Below, piece after piece: positions 46,401 through 58,100 of a stretch of 64,000 bases of DNA; the first letter of the stretch is position 1; each line of letters begins with the position of its first letter. The notes beneath the pieces were generated by a model. That model did not search any database, was not told the DNA's origin, and was given only the letters and a program-made list of their open reading frames with translations. The stretch lies in assembly GCF_037975245.1 (NCBI RefSeq), contig NC_092572.1:15072269-15136268 (forward strand), given 5' to 3'. The position numbers and the translations under genes were made by a program. Source of the DNA: Apostichopus japonicus (lineage: Eukaryota; Echinodermata; Holothuroidea; Aspidochirotida; Stichopodidae).

Positions 46401-46918
46401 AGACGTCATCACCCGGGGTTCGAACCAGGGATGCAAAAGAGAGTCTCGATCATCAGCTCGTACAGTGCGCCGAGCCATCCCGCCACTGTATGGACTGAGA
46501 TATTAGGTGGATTAACTAATACTTACAGCTCCCCGTCCAGGCACTTGCTGTAAAAGATCGGCAAAGACGTCATCACCCGGGGTTCGAACCAGGGATGCAA
46601 AAGAGAGTCTCGATCATCAGCTCGTACAGTGCGCCGAGCCATCCCGCCACTGTATGGACTGAGATATTAGGTGGATTAACTAATACTTACAGCTCCCCGT
46701 CCAGGCACTTGCTGTAAAAGATCGGCAAAAGACGTCATCACCCGGGGTTCGAACCAGGGATGCAAAAGAGAGTCTCGATCATCAGCTCGTACAGTGCGCC
46801 GAGCCATCCCGCCACTGTATGGACTGAGATATTAGGTGGATTAACTAATACTTACAGCTCCCCGTCCAGGCACTTGCTGTAAAAGATCGGCAAAAGACGT
46901 CATCACCCGGGGTTCGAA
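22451..46918 (-). repeat. 165-bp tRNA-like satellite, block A (~148 units)
   Basis: An exact 165-bp period runs from caggcacttgctgtaaaag at 22451. Up to about 45,620 the period holds without a single insertion or deletion, roughly 140 units. I saw no substitutions from 22,451 to 33,835. After that rare variants appear: C to T at 33836, 39116, 40931, 42416, 42746 and 43736, always at the same unit position, and others at 38834 and 42452. Small indels start at about 45,625, 46,315 and 46,565. Each unit holds a tRNA-like sequence on the minus strand, marked by ccaggg, gtacag and ccgagccatcccgcc on the plus strand. No protein-coding potential is evident. Confidence 0.97.
22483..22562 (-). ncRNA. 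tRNA-like sequence in satellite unit 1 (representative)
   Basis: Read on the minus strand, an A-box-like TGGCTCGGCGC (22545-22555) and a B box GGTTCGAACC (22495-22504) lie about 40 nt apart. A D arm forms from GCTC/GAGC with a 12-nt loop, and a T arm from CCCTGG/CCCGGG around TTCGAAC with one mismatch. The middle contains GATG/CATC and a small GAG/CTC hairpin instead of a normal anticodon arm. The acceptor stem pairs poorly. It resembles a degenerate type II (Leu/Ser-like) tRNA head. TTTT runs lie before the B box and downstream, so full Pol III transcripts are doubtful. The same applies to every unit of the array. Confidence 0.6.
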
Positions 46919-49900
46919 CCACGGGATGCAAAAGAGAGTCTCGATCATCAGCTCGCACAGTGCGCCAAGCCATCGCGCCACTGTATGGACTGAGATATTA
47001 GGTGGATTAACTAATACTTACAGCTCCCCGTGTAGGCACTTGCTGTAAAAGATCGGCAAAAGACGTCATCACCCGGGGTTCGAACCACGGATGCAAAAGA
47101 GAGTCTCGATCATCAGCTCGCACAGTGCGCCAAGCCATCGCGCCACTGTATGGACTGAGATATTAGATGGATTAACTAATACTTACAGCTCCCCGTGTAG
47201 GCACTTGCTGTAAAAGACGTCATCACCCGGGGTTCGAACCACGGATGCAAAAGAGAGTCTCGATCATCAGCTCGCACAGTGCGCCAAGCCATCGCGCCAC
47301 TGTATGGACTGAGATGTTAGGTGGAATAACTAATACTTACAGCTCCCCGTGTAGGCACTTGCTGTGAAAGATCGGCAAAAGACGTCATCACCCGGGGTTC
47401 GAACCACGGATGCAAAAGAGAGTCTCGATCATCAGCTCGCACAGTGCGCCAAGCCATCGCGCCACTGTATGGACTGAGATGTTAGGTGGATTAACTAATA
47501 CTTACAGCTCCCCGTGTAGGCACTTGCTGTAAAAGACGTCATCACCCGGGGTTCGAACCACGGATGCAAAAGAGAGTCTCGATCATCAGCTCGCACAGTG
47601 CGCCAAGCCATCGCGCCACTGTATGGACTGAGATTTTAGGTGGATTAACTAATACTTACAGCTCCCCGTGTAGGCACTTGCTGTAAAAGATCGGCAAAAG
47701 ACGTCATCACCCGGGGTTCGAACCACGGATGCAAAAGAGAGTCTCGATCATCAGCTCGCACAGTGCGCCAAGCCATCGCGCCACTGTATGGACTGAGATG
47801 TTAGGTGGATTAACTAATACTTACAGCTCCCCGTGTAGGCACTTGCTGTAAAAGACGTCATCACCCGGGGTTCGAACCACGGATGCAAAAGAGAGTCTCG
47901 ATCATCAGCTCGCACAGTGCGCCAAGCCATCGCGCCACTGTATGGACTGAGATATTAGGTGGATTAACTAATACTTACAGCTCCCCGTGTAGGCACTTGC
48001 TGTAAAAGATCGGCAAAAGACGTCATCACCCGGGGTTCGAACCACGGATGCAAAAGAGAGTCTCGATCATCAGCTCGCACAGTGCGCCAAGCCATCGCGC
48101 CACTGTATGGACTGAGATGTTAGGTGGATTAACTAATACTTACAGCTCCCCGTGTAGGCACTTGCTGTAAAAGATCGGCAAAAGACGTCATCACCCGGGG
48201 TTCGAACCACGGATGCAAAAGAGAGTCTCGATCATCAGCTCGCACAGTGCGCCAAGCCATCGTGCCACTGTATGGACTGAGATATTAGGTGGATTAACTA
48301 ATACTTAAAGCTCCCCGTGTAGGCACTTGCTGTAAAAGATCGGCAAAAGACGTCATCACCCGGGGTTCGAACCACGGATGCAAAAGAGAGTCTCGATCAT
48401 CAGCTCGCACAGTGCGCCAAGCCATCGCGCCACTGTATGGACTGAGATATTAGGTGGATTAACTAATACTTACAGCTCCCCGTGTAGGCACTTGCTGTAA
48501 AAGACGTCATCACCCGGGGTTCGAACCACGGATGCAAAAGAGAGTCTCGATCATCAGCTCGCACAGTGCGCCAAGCCATCGCGCCACTGTATGGACTGAG
48601 ATATTAGGTGGATTAACTAATACTTACAGCTCCCCGTGTAGGCACTTGCTGTAAAAGATCGGCAAAAGACGTCATCACCCGGGGTTCGAACCACGGATGC
48701 AAAAGAGAGTCTCGATCATCAGCTCGCACAGTGCGCCAAGCCATCGCGCCACTGTATGGACTGAGATATTAGGTGGATTAACTAATACTTACAGCTCCCC
48801 GTGTAGGCACTTGCTGTAAAAGATCGGCAAAAGACGTCATCACCCGGGGTTCGAACCACGGATGCAAAAGAGAGTCTCGATCATCAGCTCGCACAGTGCG
48901 CCAAGCCATCGCGCCACTGTATGGACTGAGATAGTAGGTGGATTAACTAATACTTACAGCTCCCCGTGTAGGCACTTGCTGTAAAAGACGTCATCACCCG
49001 GGGTTCGAACCACGGATGCAAAAGAGAGTCTCGATCATCAGCTCGCACAGTGCGCCAAGCCATCGCGCCACTGTATGGACTGAGATGTTGGTGGATTAAC
49101 TAATACTTACAGCTCCCCGTGTAGGCACTTGCTGTAAAAGATCGGCAAAAGACGTCATCACCCGGGGTTCGAACCACGGATGCAAAAGAGAGTCTCGATC
49201 ATCAGCTCGCACAGTGTGCCAAGCCATCGCGCCACTGTATGGACTGAGATGTTAGGTGGATTAACTAATACTTACAGCTCCCCGTGTAGGCACTTGCTGT
49301 AAAAGACGTCATCACCCGGGGTTCGAACCACGGATGCAAAAGAGAGTCTCGATCATCAGCTCGCACAGTGCGCCAAGCCATCGCGCCACTGTATGGACTG
49401 AGATATTAGGTGGATTAACTAATACTTACAGCTCCCCGTGTAGGCACTTGCTGTAAAAGATCGGCAAAAGACGTCATCACCCGGGGTTCGAACCACGGAT
49501 GCAAAAGAGAGTCTCGATCATCAGCTCGCACAGTGCGCCAAGCCATCGCGCCACTGTATGGACTGAGATGTTAGGTGGATTAACTAATACTTACAGCTCC
49601 CCGTGTAGGCACTTGCTGTAAAAGACGTCATCACCCGGGGTTCGAACCACGGATGCAAAAGAGAGTCTCGATCATCAGCTCGCACAGTGCGCCAAGCCAT
49701 CGCGCCACTGTATGGACTGAGATATTAGGTAGATTAACTAATACTTACAGCTCCCCGTGTAGGCACTTGCTGTAAAAGATCGGCAAAAGACGTCATCACC
49801 CGGGGTTCGAACCACGGATGCAAAAGAGAGTCTCGATCATCAGCTCGCACAGTGCGCCAAGCCATCGCGCCACTGTATGGACTGAGATATTAGGTGGATT

Positions 49901-52900
49901 AACTAATACTTACAGCTCCCCGTGTAGGCACTTGCTGTAAAAGACGTCATCACCCGGGGTTCGAACCACGGATGCAAAAGAGAGTCTCGATCATCAGCTC
50001 GCACAGTGCGCCAAGCCATCGCGCCACTGTATGGACTGAGATGTTGGTGGATTAACTAATACTTACAGCTCCCCGTGTAGGCACTTGCTGTAAAAGATCG
50101 GCAAAAGACGTCATCACCCGGGGTTCGAACCACGGATGCAAAAGAGAGTCTCGATCATCAGCTCGCACAGTGCGCCAAGCCATCGCGCCACTGTATGGAC
50201 TGAGATATTAGGTGGATTAACTAATACTTACAGCTCCCCGTGTAGGCACTTGCTGTAAAAGATCGGCAAAAGACGTCATCACCCGGGGTTCGAACCACGG
50301 ATGCAAAAGAGAGTCTCGATCATCAGCTCGCACAGTGCGCCAAGCCATCGCGCCACTGTATGGACTGAGATATTAGATGGATTAACTAATACTTACAGCT
50401 CCCCGTGTAGGCACTTGCTGTAAAAGACGTCATCACCCGGGGTTCGAACCACGGATGCAAAAGAGAGTCTCGATCATCAGCTCGCACAGTGCGCCAAGCC
50501 ATCGCGCCACTGTATGGACTGAGATGTTAAGTGGAATAACTAATACTTACAGCTCCCCGTGTAGGCACTTGCTGTAAAAGATCGGCAAAAGACGTCATCA
50601 CCCGGGGTTCGAACCACGGATGCAAAAGAGAGTCTCGATCATCAGCTCGCACAGTGCGCCAAGCCATCGCGCCACTGTATGGACTGAGATGTTAGGTGGA
50701 TTAACTAATACTTACAGCTCCCCGTGTAGGCACTTGCTGTAAAAGACGTCATCACCCGGGGTTCGAACCACGGATGCAAAAGAGAGTCTCGATCATCAGC
50801 TCGCACAGTGCGCCAAGCCATCGCGCCACTGTATGGACTGAGATTTTAGGTGGATTAACTAATACTTACAGCTCCCCGTGTAGGCACTTGCTGTAAAAGA
50901 TCGGCAAAAGACGTCATCACCCGGGGTTCGAACCACGGATGCAAAAGAGAGTCTCGATCATCAGCTCGCACAGTGCGCCAAGCCATCGCGCCACTGTATG
51001 GACTGAGATGTTAGGTGGATTAACTAATACTTACAGCTCCCCGTGTAGGCACTTGCTGTAAAAGACGTCATCACCCGGGGTTCGAACCACGGATGCAAAA
51101 GAGAGTCTCGATCATCAGCTCGCACAGTGCGCCAAGCCATCGCGCCACTGTATGGACTGAGATATTAGGTGGATTAACTAATACTTACAGCTCCCCGTGT
51201 AGGCACTTGCTGTAAAAGATCGGCAAAAGACGTCATCACCCGGGGTTCGAACCACGGATGCAAAAGAGAGTCTCGATCATCAGCTCGCACAGTGCGCCAA
51301 GCCATCGTGCCACTGTATGGACTGAGATATTAGGTGGATTAACTAATACTTAAAGCTCCCCGTGTAGGCACTTGCTGTAAAAGATCGGCAAAAGACGTCA
51401 TCACCCGGGGTTCGAACCACGGATGCAAAAGAGAGTCTCGATCATCAGCTCGCACAGTGCGCCAAGCCATCGCGCCACTGTATGGACTGAGATATTAGGT
51501 GGATTAACTAATACTTACAGCTCCCCGTGTAGGCACTTGCTGTAAAAGACGTCATCACCCGGGGTTCGAACCACGGATGCAAAAGAGAGTCTCGATCATC
51601 AGCTCGCACAGTGCGCCAAGCCATCGCGCCACTGTATGGACTGAGATATTAGGTGGATTAACTAATACTTACAGCTCCCCGTGTAGGCACTTGCTGTAAA
51701 AGATCGGCAAAAGACGTCATCACCCGGGGTTCGAACCACGGATGCAAAAGAGAGTCTCGATCATCAGCTCGCACAGTGCGCCAAGCCATCGCGCCACTGT
51801 ATGGACTGAGATATTAGGTGGATTAACTAATACTTACAGCTCCCCGTGTAGGCACTTGCTGTAAAAGATCGGCAAAAGACGTCATCACCCGGGGTTCGAA
51901 CCACGGATGCAAAAGAGAGTCTCGATCATCAGCTCGCACAGTGCGCCAAGCCATCGCGCCACTGTATGGACTGAGATAGTAGGTGGATTAACTAATACTT
52001 ACAGCTCCCCGTGTAGGCACTTGCTGTAAAAGACGTCATCACCCGGGGTTCGAACCACGGATGCAAAAGAGAGTCTCGATCATCAGCTCGCACAGTGCGC
52101 CAAGCCATCGCGCCACTGTATGGACTGAGATGTTGGTGGATTAACTAATACTTACAGCTCCCCGTGTAGGCACTTGCTGTAAAAGATCGGCAAAAGACGT
52201 CATCACCCGGGGTTCGAACCACGGATGCAAAAGAGAGTCTCGATCATCAGCTCGCACAGTGCGCCAAGCCATCGCGCCACTGTATGGACTGAGATGTTAG
52301 GTGGATTAACTAATACTTACAGCTCCCCGTGTAGGCACTTGCTGTAAAAGACGTCATCACCCGGGGTTCGAACCACGGATGCAAAAGAGAGTCTCGATCA
52401 TCAGCTCGCACAGTGCGCCAAGCCATCGCGCCACTGTATGGACTGAGATATTAGGTGGATTAACTAATACTTACAGCTCCCCGTGTAGGCACTTGCTGTA
52501 AAAGATCGGCAAAAGACGTCATCACCCGGGGTTCGAACCACGGATGCAAAAGAGAGTCTCGATCATCAGCTCGCACAGTGCGCCAAGCCATCGCGCCACT
52601 GTATGGACTGAGATATTAGGTGGATTAACTAATACTTACAGCTCCCCGTGTAGGCACTTGCTGTAAAAGACGTCATCACCCGGGGTTCGAACCACGGATG
52701 CAAAAGAGAGTCTCGATCATCAGCTCGCACAGTGCGCCAAGCCATCGCGCCACTGTATGGACTGAGATGTTGGTGGATTAACTAATACTTACAGCTCCCC
52801 GTGTAGGCACTTGCTGTAAAAGATCGGCAAAAGACGTCATCACCCGGGGTTCGAACCACGGATGCAAAAGAGAGTCTCGATCATCAGCTCGCACAGTGCG

Positions 52901-55900
52901 CCAAGCCATCCCGCCACTGTATGGACTGAGATGTTAGGTGGATTAACTAATACTTACAGCTCCCCGTGTAGGCACTTGCTGTAAAAGACGTCATCACCCG
53001 GGGTTCGAACCACGGATGCAAAAGAGAGTCTCGATCATCAGCTCGCACAGTGCGCCAAGCCATCGCGCCACTGTATGGACTGAGATATTAGGTGGATTAA
53101 CTAATACTTACAGCTCCCCGTGTAGGCACTTGCTGTAAAAGATCGGCAAAAGACGTCATCAACCGGGGTTCGAACCACGGATGCAAAAGAGAGTCTCGAT
53201 CATCAGCTCGCACAGTGCGCCAAGCCATCGCGCCACTGTATGGACTGAGATATTAGATGGATTAACTAATACTTACAGCTCCCCGTGTAGGCACTTGCTG
53301 TAAAAGACGTCATCACCCGGGGTTCGAACCACGGATGCAAAAGAGAGTCTCGATCATCAGCTCGCACAGTGCGCCAAGCCATCGCGCCACTGTATGGACT
53401 GAGATGTTAGGTGGATTAACTAATACTTACAGCTCCCCGTGTAGGCACTTGCTGTAAAAGATCGGCAAAAGACGTCATCACCCGGGGTTCGAACCACGGA
53501 TGCAAAAGAGAGTCTCGATCATCAGCTCGCACAGTGCGCCAAGCCATCGCGCCACTGTATGGACTGAGATGTTAGGTGGATTAACTAATACTTACAGCTC
53601 CCCGTGTAGGCACTTGCTGTAAAAGACGTCATCACCCGGGGTTCGAACCACGGATGCAAAAGAGAGTCTCGATCATCAGCTCGCACAGTGCGCCAAGCCA
53701 TCGCGCCACTGTATGGACTGAGATATTAGGTGGATTAACTAATACTTACAGCTCCCCGTGTAGGCACTTGCTGTAAAAGACGTCATCACCCGGGGTTCGA
53801 ACCACGGATGCAAAAGAGAGTCTCGATCATCAGCTCGCACAGTGCGCCAAGCCATCGCGCCACTGTATGGACTGAGATATTAGGTGGATTAACTAATACT
53901 TACAGCTCCCCGTGTAGGCACTTGCTGTAAAAGACGTCATCACCCGGGGTTCGAACCACGGATGCAAAAGAGAGTCTCGATCATCAGCTCGCACAGTGCG
54001 CCAAGCCATCGCGCCACTGTATGGACTGAGATATTAGGTGGATTAACTAATACTTACAGCTCCCCGTGTAGGCACTTGCTGTAAAAGATCGGCAAAAGAC
54101 GTCATCACCCGGGGTTCGAACCACGGATGCAAAAGAGAGTCTCGATCATCAGCTCGCACAGTGCGCCAAGCCATCGCGCCACTGTATGGACTGAGATATT
54201 AGGTGGATTAACTAATACTTACAGCTCCCCGTGTAGGCACTTGCTGTAAAAGATCGGCAAAAGACGTCATCACCCGGGGTTCGAACCACGGATGCAAAAG
54301 AGAGTCTCGATCATCAGCTCGCACAGTGCGCCAAGCCATCGCGCCACTGTATGGACTGAGATATTAGGTGGATTAACTAATACTTACAGCTCCCCGTGTA
54401 GACACTTGCTGTAAAAGATCGGCAAAAGACGTCATCACCCGGGGTTCGAACCACGGATGCAAAAGAGAGTCTCGATCATCAGCTCGCACAGTGCGCCAAG
54501 CCATCGCGCCACTGTATGGACTGAGATATTAGGTGGATTAACTAATACTTACAGCTCCCCGTGTAGGCACTTGCTGTAAAAGATCGGCAAAAGACGTCAT
54601 CACCCGGGGTTCGAACCACGGATGCAAAAGAGAGTCTCGATCATCAGCTCGCACAGTGCGCCAAGCCATCGCGCCACTGTATGGACTGAGATATTAGGTG
54701 GATTAACTAATACTTACAGCTCCCCGTGTAGGCACTTGCTGTAAAAGACGTCATCACCCGGGGTTCGAACCACGGATGCAAAAGAGAGTCTCGATCATCA
54801 GCTCGCACAGTGCGCCAAGCCATCGCGCCACTGTATGGACTGAGATATTAGGTGGATTAACTAATACTTACAGCTCCCCGTGTAGGCACTTGCTGTAAAA
54901 GATCGGCAAAAGACGTCATCACCCGGGGTTCGAACCACGGATGCAAAAGAGAGTCTCGATCATCAGCTCGCACAGTGCGCCAAGCCATCGCGCCACTGTA
55001 TGGACTGAGATATTAGGTGGATTAACTAATACTTACAGCTCCCCGTGTAGGCACTTGCTGTAAAAGACGTCATCACCCGGGGTTCGAACCACGGATGCAA
55101 AAGAGAGTCTCGATCATCAGCTCGCACAGTGCGCCAAGCCATCGCGCCACTGTATGGACTGAGATGTTAGGTGGATTAACTAATACTTACAGCTCCCCGT
55201 GTAGGCACTTGCTGTAAAAGATCGGCAAAAGACGTCATCACCCGGGGTTCGAACCACGGATGCAAAAGAGAGTCTCGATCATCAGCTCGCACAGTGCGCC
55301 AAGCCATCGCGCCACTGTATGGACTGAGATATTAGGTGGATTAACTAATACTTACAGCTCCCCGTGTAGGCACTTGCTGTAAAAGACGTCATCACCCGGG
55401 GTTCGAACCACGGATGCAAAAGAGAGTCTCGATCATCAGCTCGCACAGTGCGCCAAGCCATCGCGCCACTGTATGGACTGAGATATTAGGTGGATTAACT
55501 AATACTTACAGCTCCCCGTGTAGGCACTTGCTGTAAAAGATCGGCAAAAGACGTCATCACCCGGGGTTCGAACCACGGATGCAAAAGAGAGTCTCGATCA
55601 TCAGCTCGCACAGTGCGCCAAGCCATCGCGCCACTGTATGGACTGAGATATTAGATGGATTAACTAATACTTACAGCTCCCCGTGTAGGCACTTGCTGTA
55701 AAAGACGTCATCACCCGGGGTTCGAACCACGGATGCAAAAGAGAGTCTCGATCATCAGCTCGCACAGTGCGCCAAGCCATCGCGCCACTGTATGGACTGA
55801 GATGTTAGGTGGATTAACTAATACTTACAGCTCCCCGTGTAGGCACTTGCTGTAAAAGATCGGCAAAAGACGTCATCACCCGGGGTTCGAACCACGGATG

Positions 55901-58000
55901 CAAAAGAGAGTCTCGATCATCAGCTCGCACAGTGCGCCAAGCCATCGCGCCACTGTATGGACTGAGATGTTAGGTGGATTAACTAATACTTACAGCTCCC
56001 CGTGTAGGCACTTGCTGTAAAAGACGTCATCACCCGGGGTTCGAACCACGGATGCAAAAGAGAGTCTCGATCATCAGCTCGCACAGTGCGCCAAGCCATC
56101 GCGCCACTGTATGGACTGAGATGTTAGGTGGATTAACTAATACTTACAGCTCCTCGTGTAGGCACTTGCTGTAAAAGACGTCATCACCCGGGGCTCGAAC
56201 CACGGATGCAAAAGAGAGTCTCGATCATCAGCTCGCACAGTGCGCCAAGCCATCGCGCCACTGTATGGACTGAGATATTAGGTGGATTAACTAATACTTA
56301 CAGCTCCCCGTGTAGGCACTTGCTGTAAAAGATCGGCAAAAGACGTCATCACCCGGGGTTCGAACCACGGATGCAAAAGAGAGTCTCGATCATCAGCTCG
56401 CACAGTGCGCCAAGCCATCGCGCCACTGTATGGACTGAGATATTAGGTGGATTAACTAATACTTACAGCTCCCCGTGTAGGCACTTGCTGTAAAAGACGT
56501 CATCACCCGGGGTTCGAACCACGGATGCAAAAGAGAGTCTCGATCATCAGCTCGCACAGTGCGCCAAGCCATCGCGCCACTGTATGGACTGAGATATTAG
56601 GTGGATTAACTAATACTTACAGCTCCCCGTGTAGGCACTTGCTGTAAAAGATCGGCAAAAGACGTCATCACCCGGGGTTCGAACCACGGATGCAAAAGAG
56701 AGTCTCGATCATCAGCTCGCACAGTGCGCCAAGCCATCGCGCCACTGTATGGACTGGGATATTAGATGGATTAACTAATACTTACAGCTCCCCGTGTAGG
56801 CACTTGCTGTAAAAGACGTCATCACCCGGGGTTCGAACCACGGATGCAAAAGAGAGTCTCGATCATCAGCTCGCACAGTGCGCCAAGCCATCGCGCCACT
56901 GTATGGACTGAGATGTTAGGTGGATTAACTAATACTTACAGCTCCCCGTGTAGGCACTTGCTGTAAAAGATCGGCAAAAGACGTCATCACCCGGGGTTCG
57001 AACCACGGATGCAAAAGAGAGTCTCGATCATCAGCTCGCACAGTGCGCCAAGCCATCGCGCCACTGTATGGACTGAGATGTTAGGTGGATTAACTAATAC
57101 TTACAGCTCCCCGTGTAGGCACTTGCTGTAAAAGACGTCATCACCCGGGGTTCGAACCACGGATGCAAAAGAGAGTCTCGATCATCAGCTCGCACAGTGC
57201 GCCAAGCCATCGCGCCACTGTATGGGACTGAGATATTAGGTGGATTAACTAATACTTACAGCTCCCCGTGTAGGCACTTGCTGTAAAAGATCGGCAAGGT
57301 CATCCCGGGGTTCGAACCACGGATGCAAAAGAGAGTCTCGATCATCAGCTCGCACAGTGCGCCAAGCCATCGCGCCACTGTATGGACTGAGATATTAGGT
57401 GGATTAACTAATACTTACAGCTCCCCGTGTAGGCACTTGCTGTAAAAGACGTCATCACCCGGGGTTCGAACCACGGATGCAAAAGAGAGTCTCGATCATC
57501 AGCTCGCACAGTGCGCCAAGCCATCGCGCCACTGTATGGACTGAGATATTAGGTGGATTAACTAATACTTACAGCTCCCCGTGTAGGCACTTGCTGTAAA
57601 AGACGTCATCACCCGGGGTTCGAACCACGGATGCAAAAGAGAGTCTCGATCATCAGCTCGCACAGTGCGCCAAGCCATCGCGCCACTGTATGGACTGAGA
57701 TATTAGGTGGATTAACTAATACTTACAGCTCCCCGTGTAGGCACTTGCTGTAAAAAGATCGGCAAAAGACGTCATCACCCGGGGTTCGAACCACGGATGC
57801 AAAAGAGAGTCTCGATCATCAGCTCGCACAGTGCGCCAAGCCATCGCGCCACTGTATGGACTGAGATATTAGGTGGATTAACTAATACTTACAGCTCCCC
57901 GTGTAGGCACTTGCTGTAAAAGATCGGCAAAAGACGTCATCACCCGGGGTTCGAACCACGGATGCAAAAGAGAGTCTCGATCATCAGCTCGCACAGTGCG
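46919..58000 (-). repeat. tRNA-like satellite, block B, mixed 165/154-bp units (~69 units)
   Basis: Same family and orientation as block A, but with fixed differences: ccacgg for ccaggg, gcacag for gtacag, ccaagccatcgcgcc for ccgagccatcccgcc, and gtgtaggcac for gtccaggcac. Many units lack 11 bp (atcggcaaaag) and so measure 154 bp; long and short units often alternate to give 319-bp dimers. The unit at 46,919 is a hybrid of both types. Private variants recur about 3.0-3.2 kb apart, so multi-unit segments were duplicated. The T stem has two mismatches, making the tRNA-like fold weaker than in block A. Confidence 0.95.
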
Positions 58001-58100
58001 NNNNNNNNNNNNNNNNNNNNNNNNNNNNNNNNNNNNNNNNNNNNNNNNNNNNNNNNNNNNNNNNNNNNNNNNNNNNNNNNNNNNNNNNNNNNNNNNNNNN
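58001..58100. other. assembly gap, 100 N
   Basis: Exactly 100 N inside the satellite. The orientation of the repeat is opposite on the two sides, so the join is a scaffold link of unknown length and unproven orientation. Confidence 0.99.

Noticed and set aside
22451-58000. CRISPR-like regular array
   Set aside because: The whole 165-bp unit is repeated with no unique spacers, and the sequence is eukaryotic. It is a satellite.
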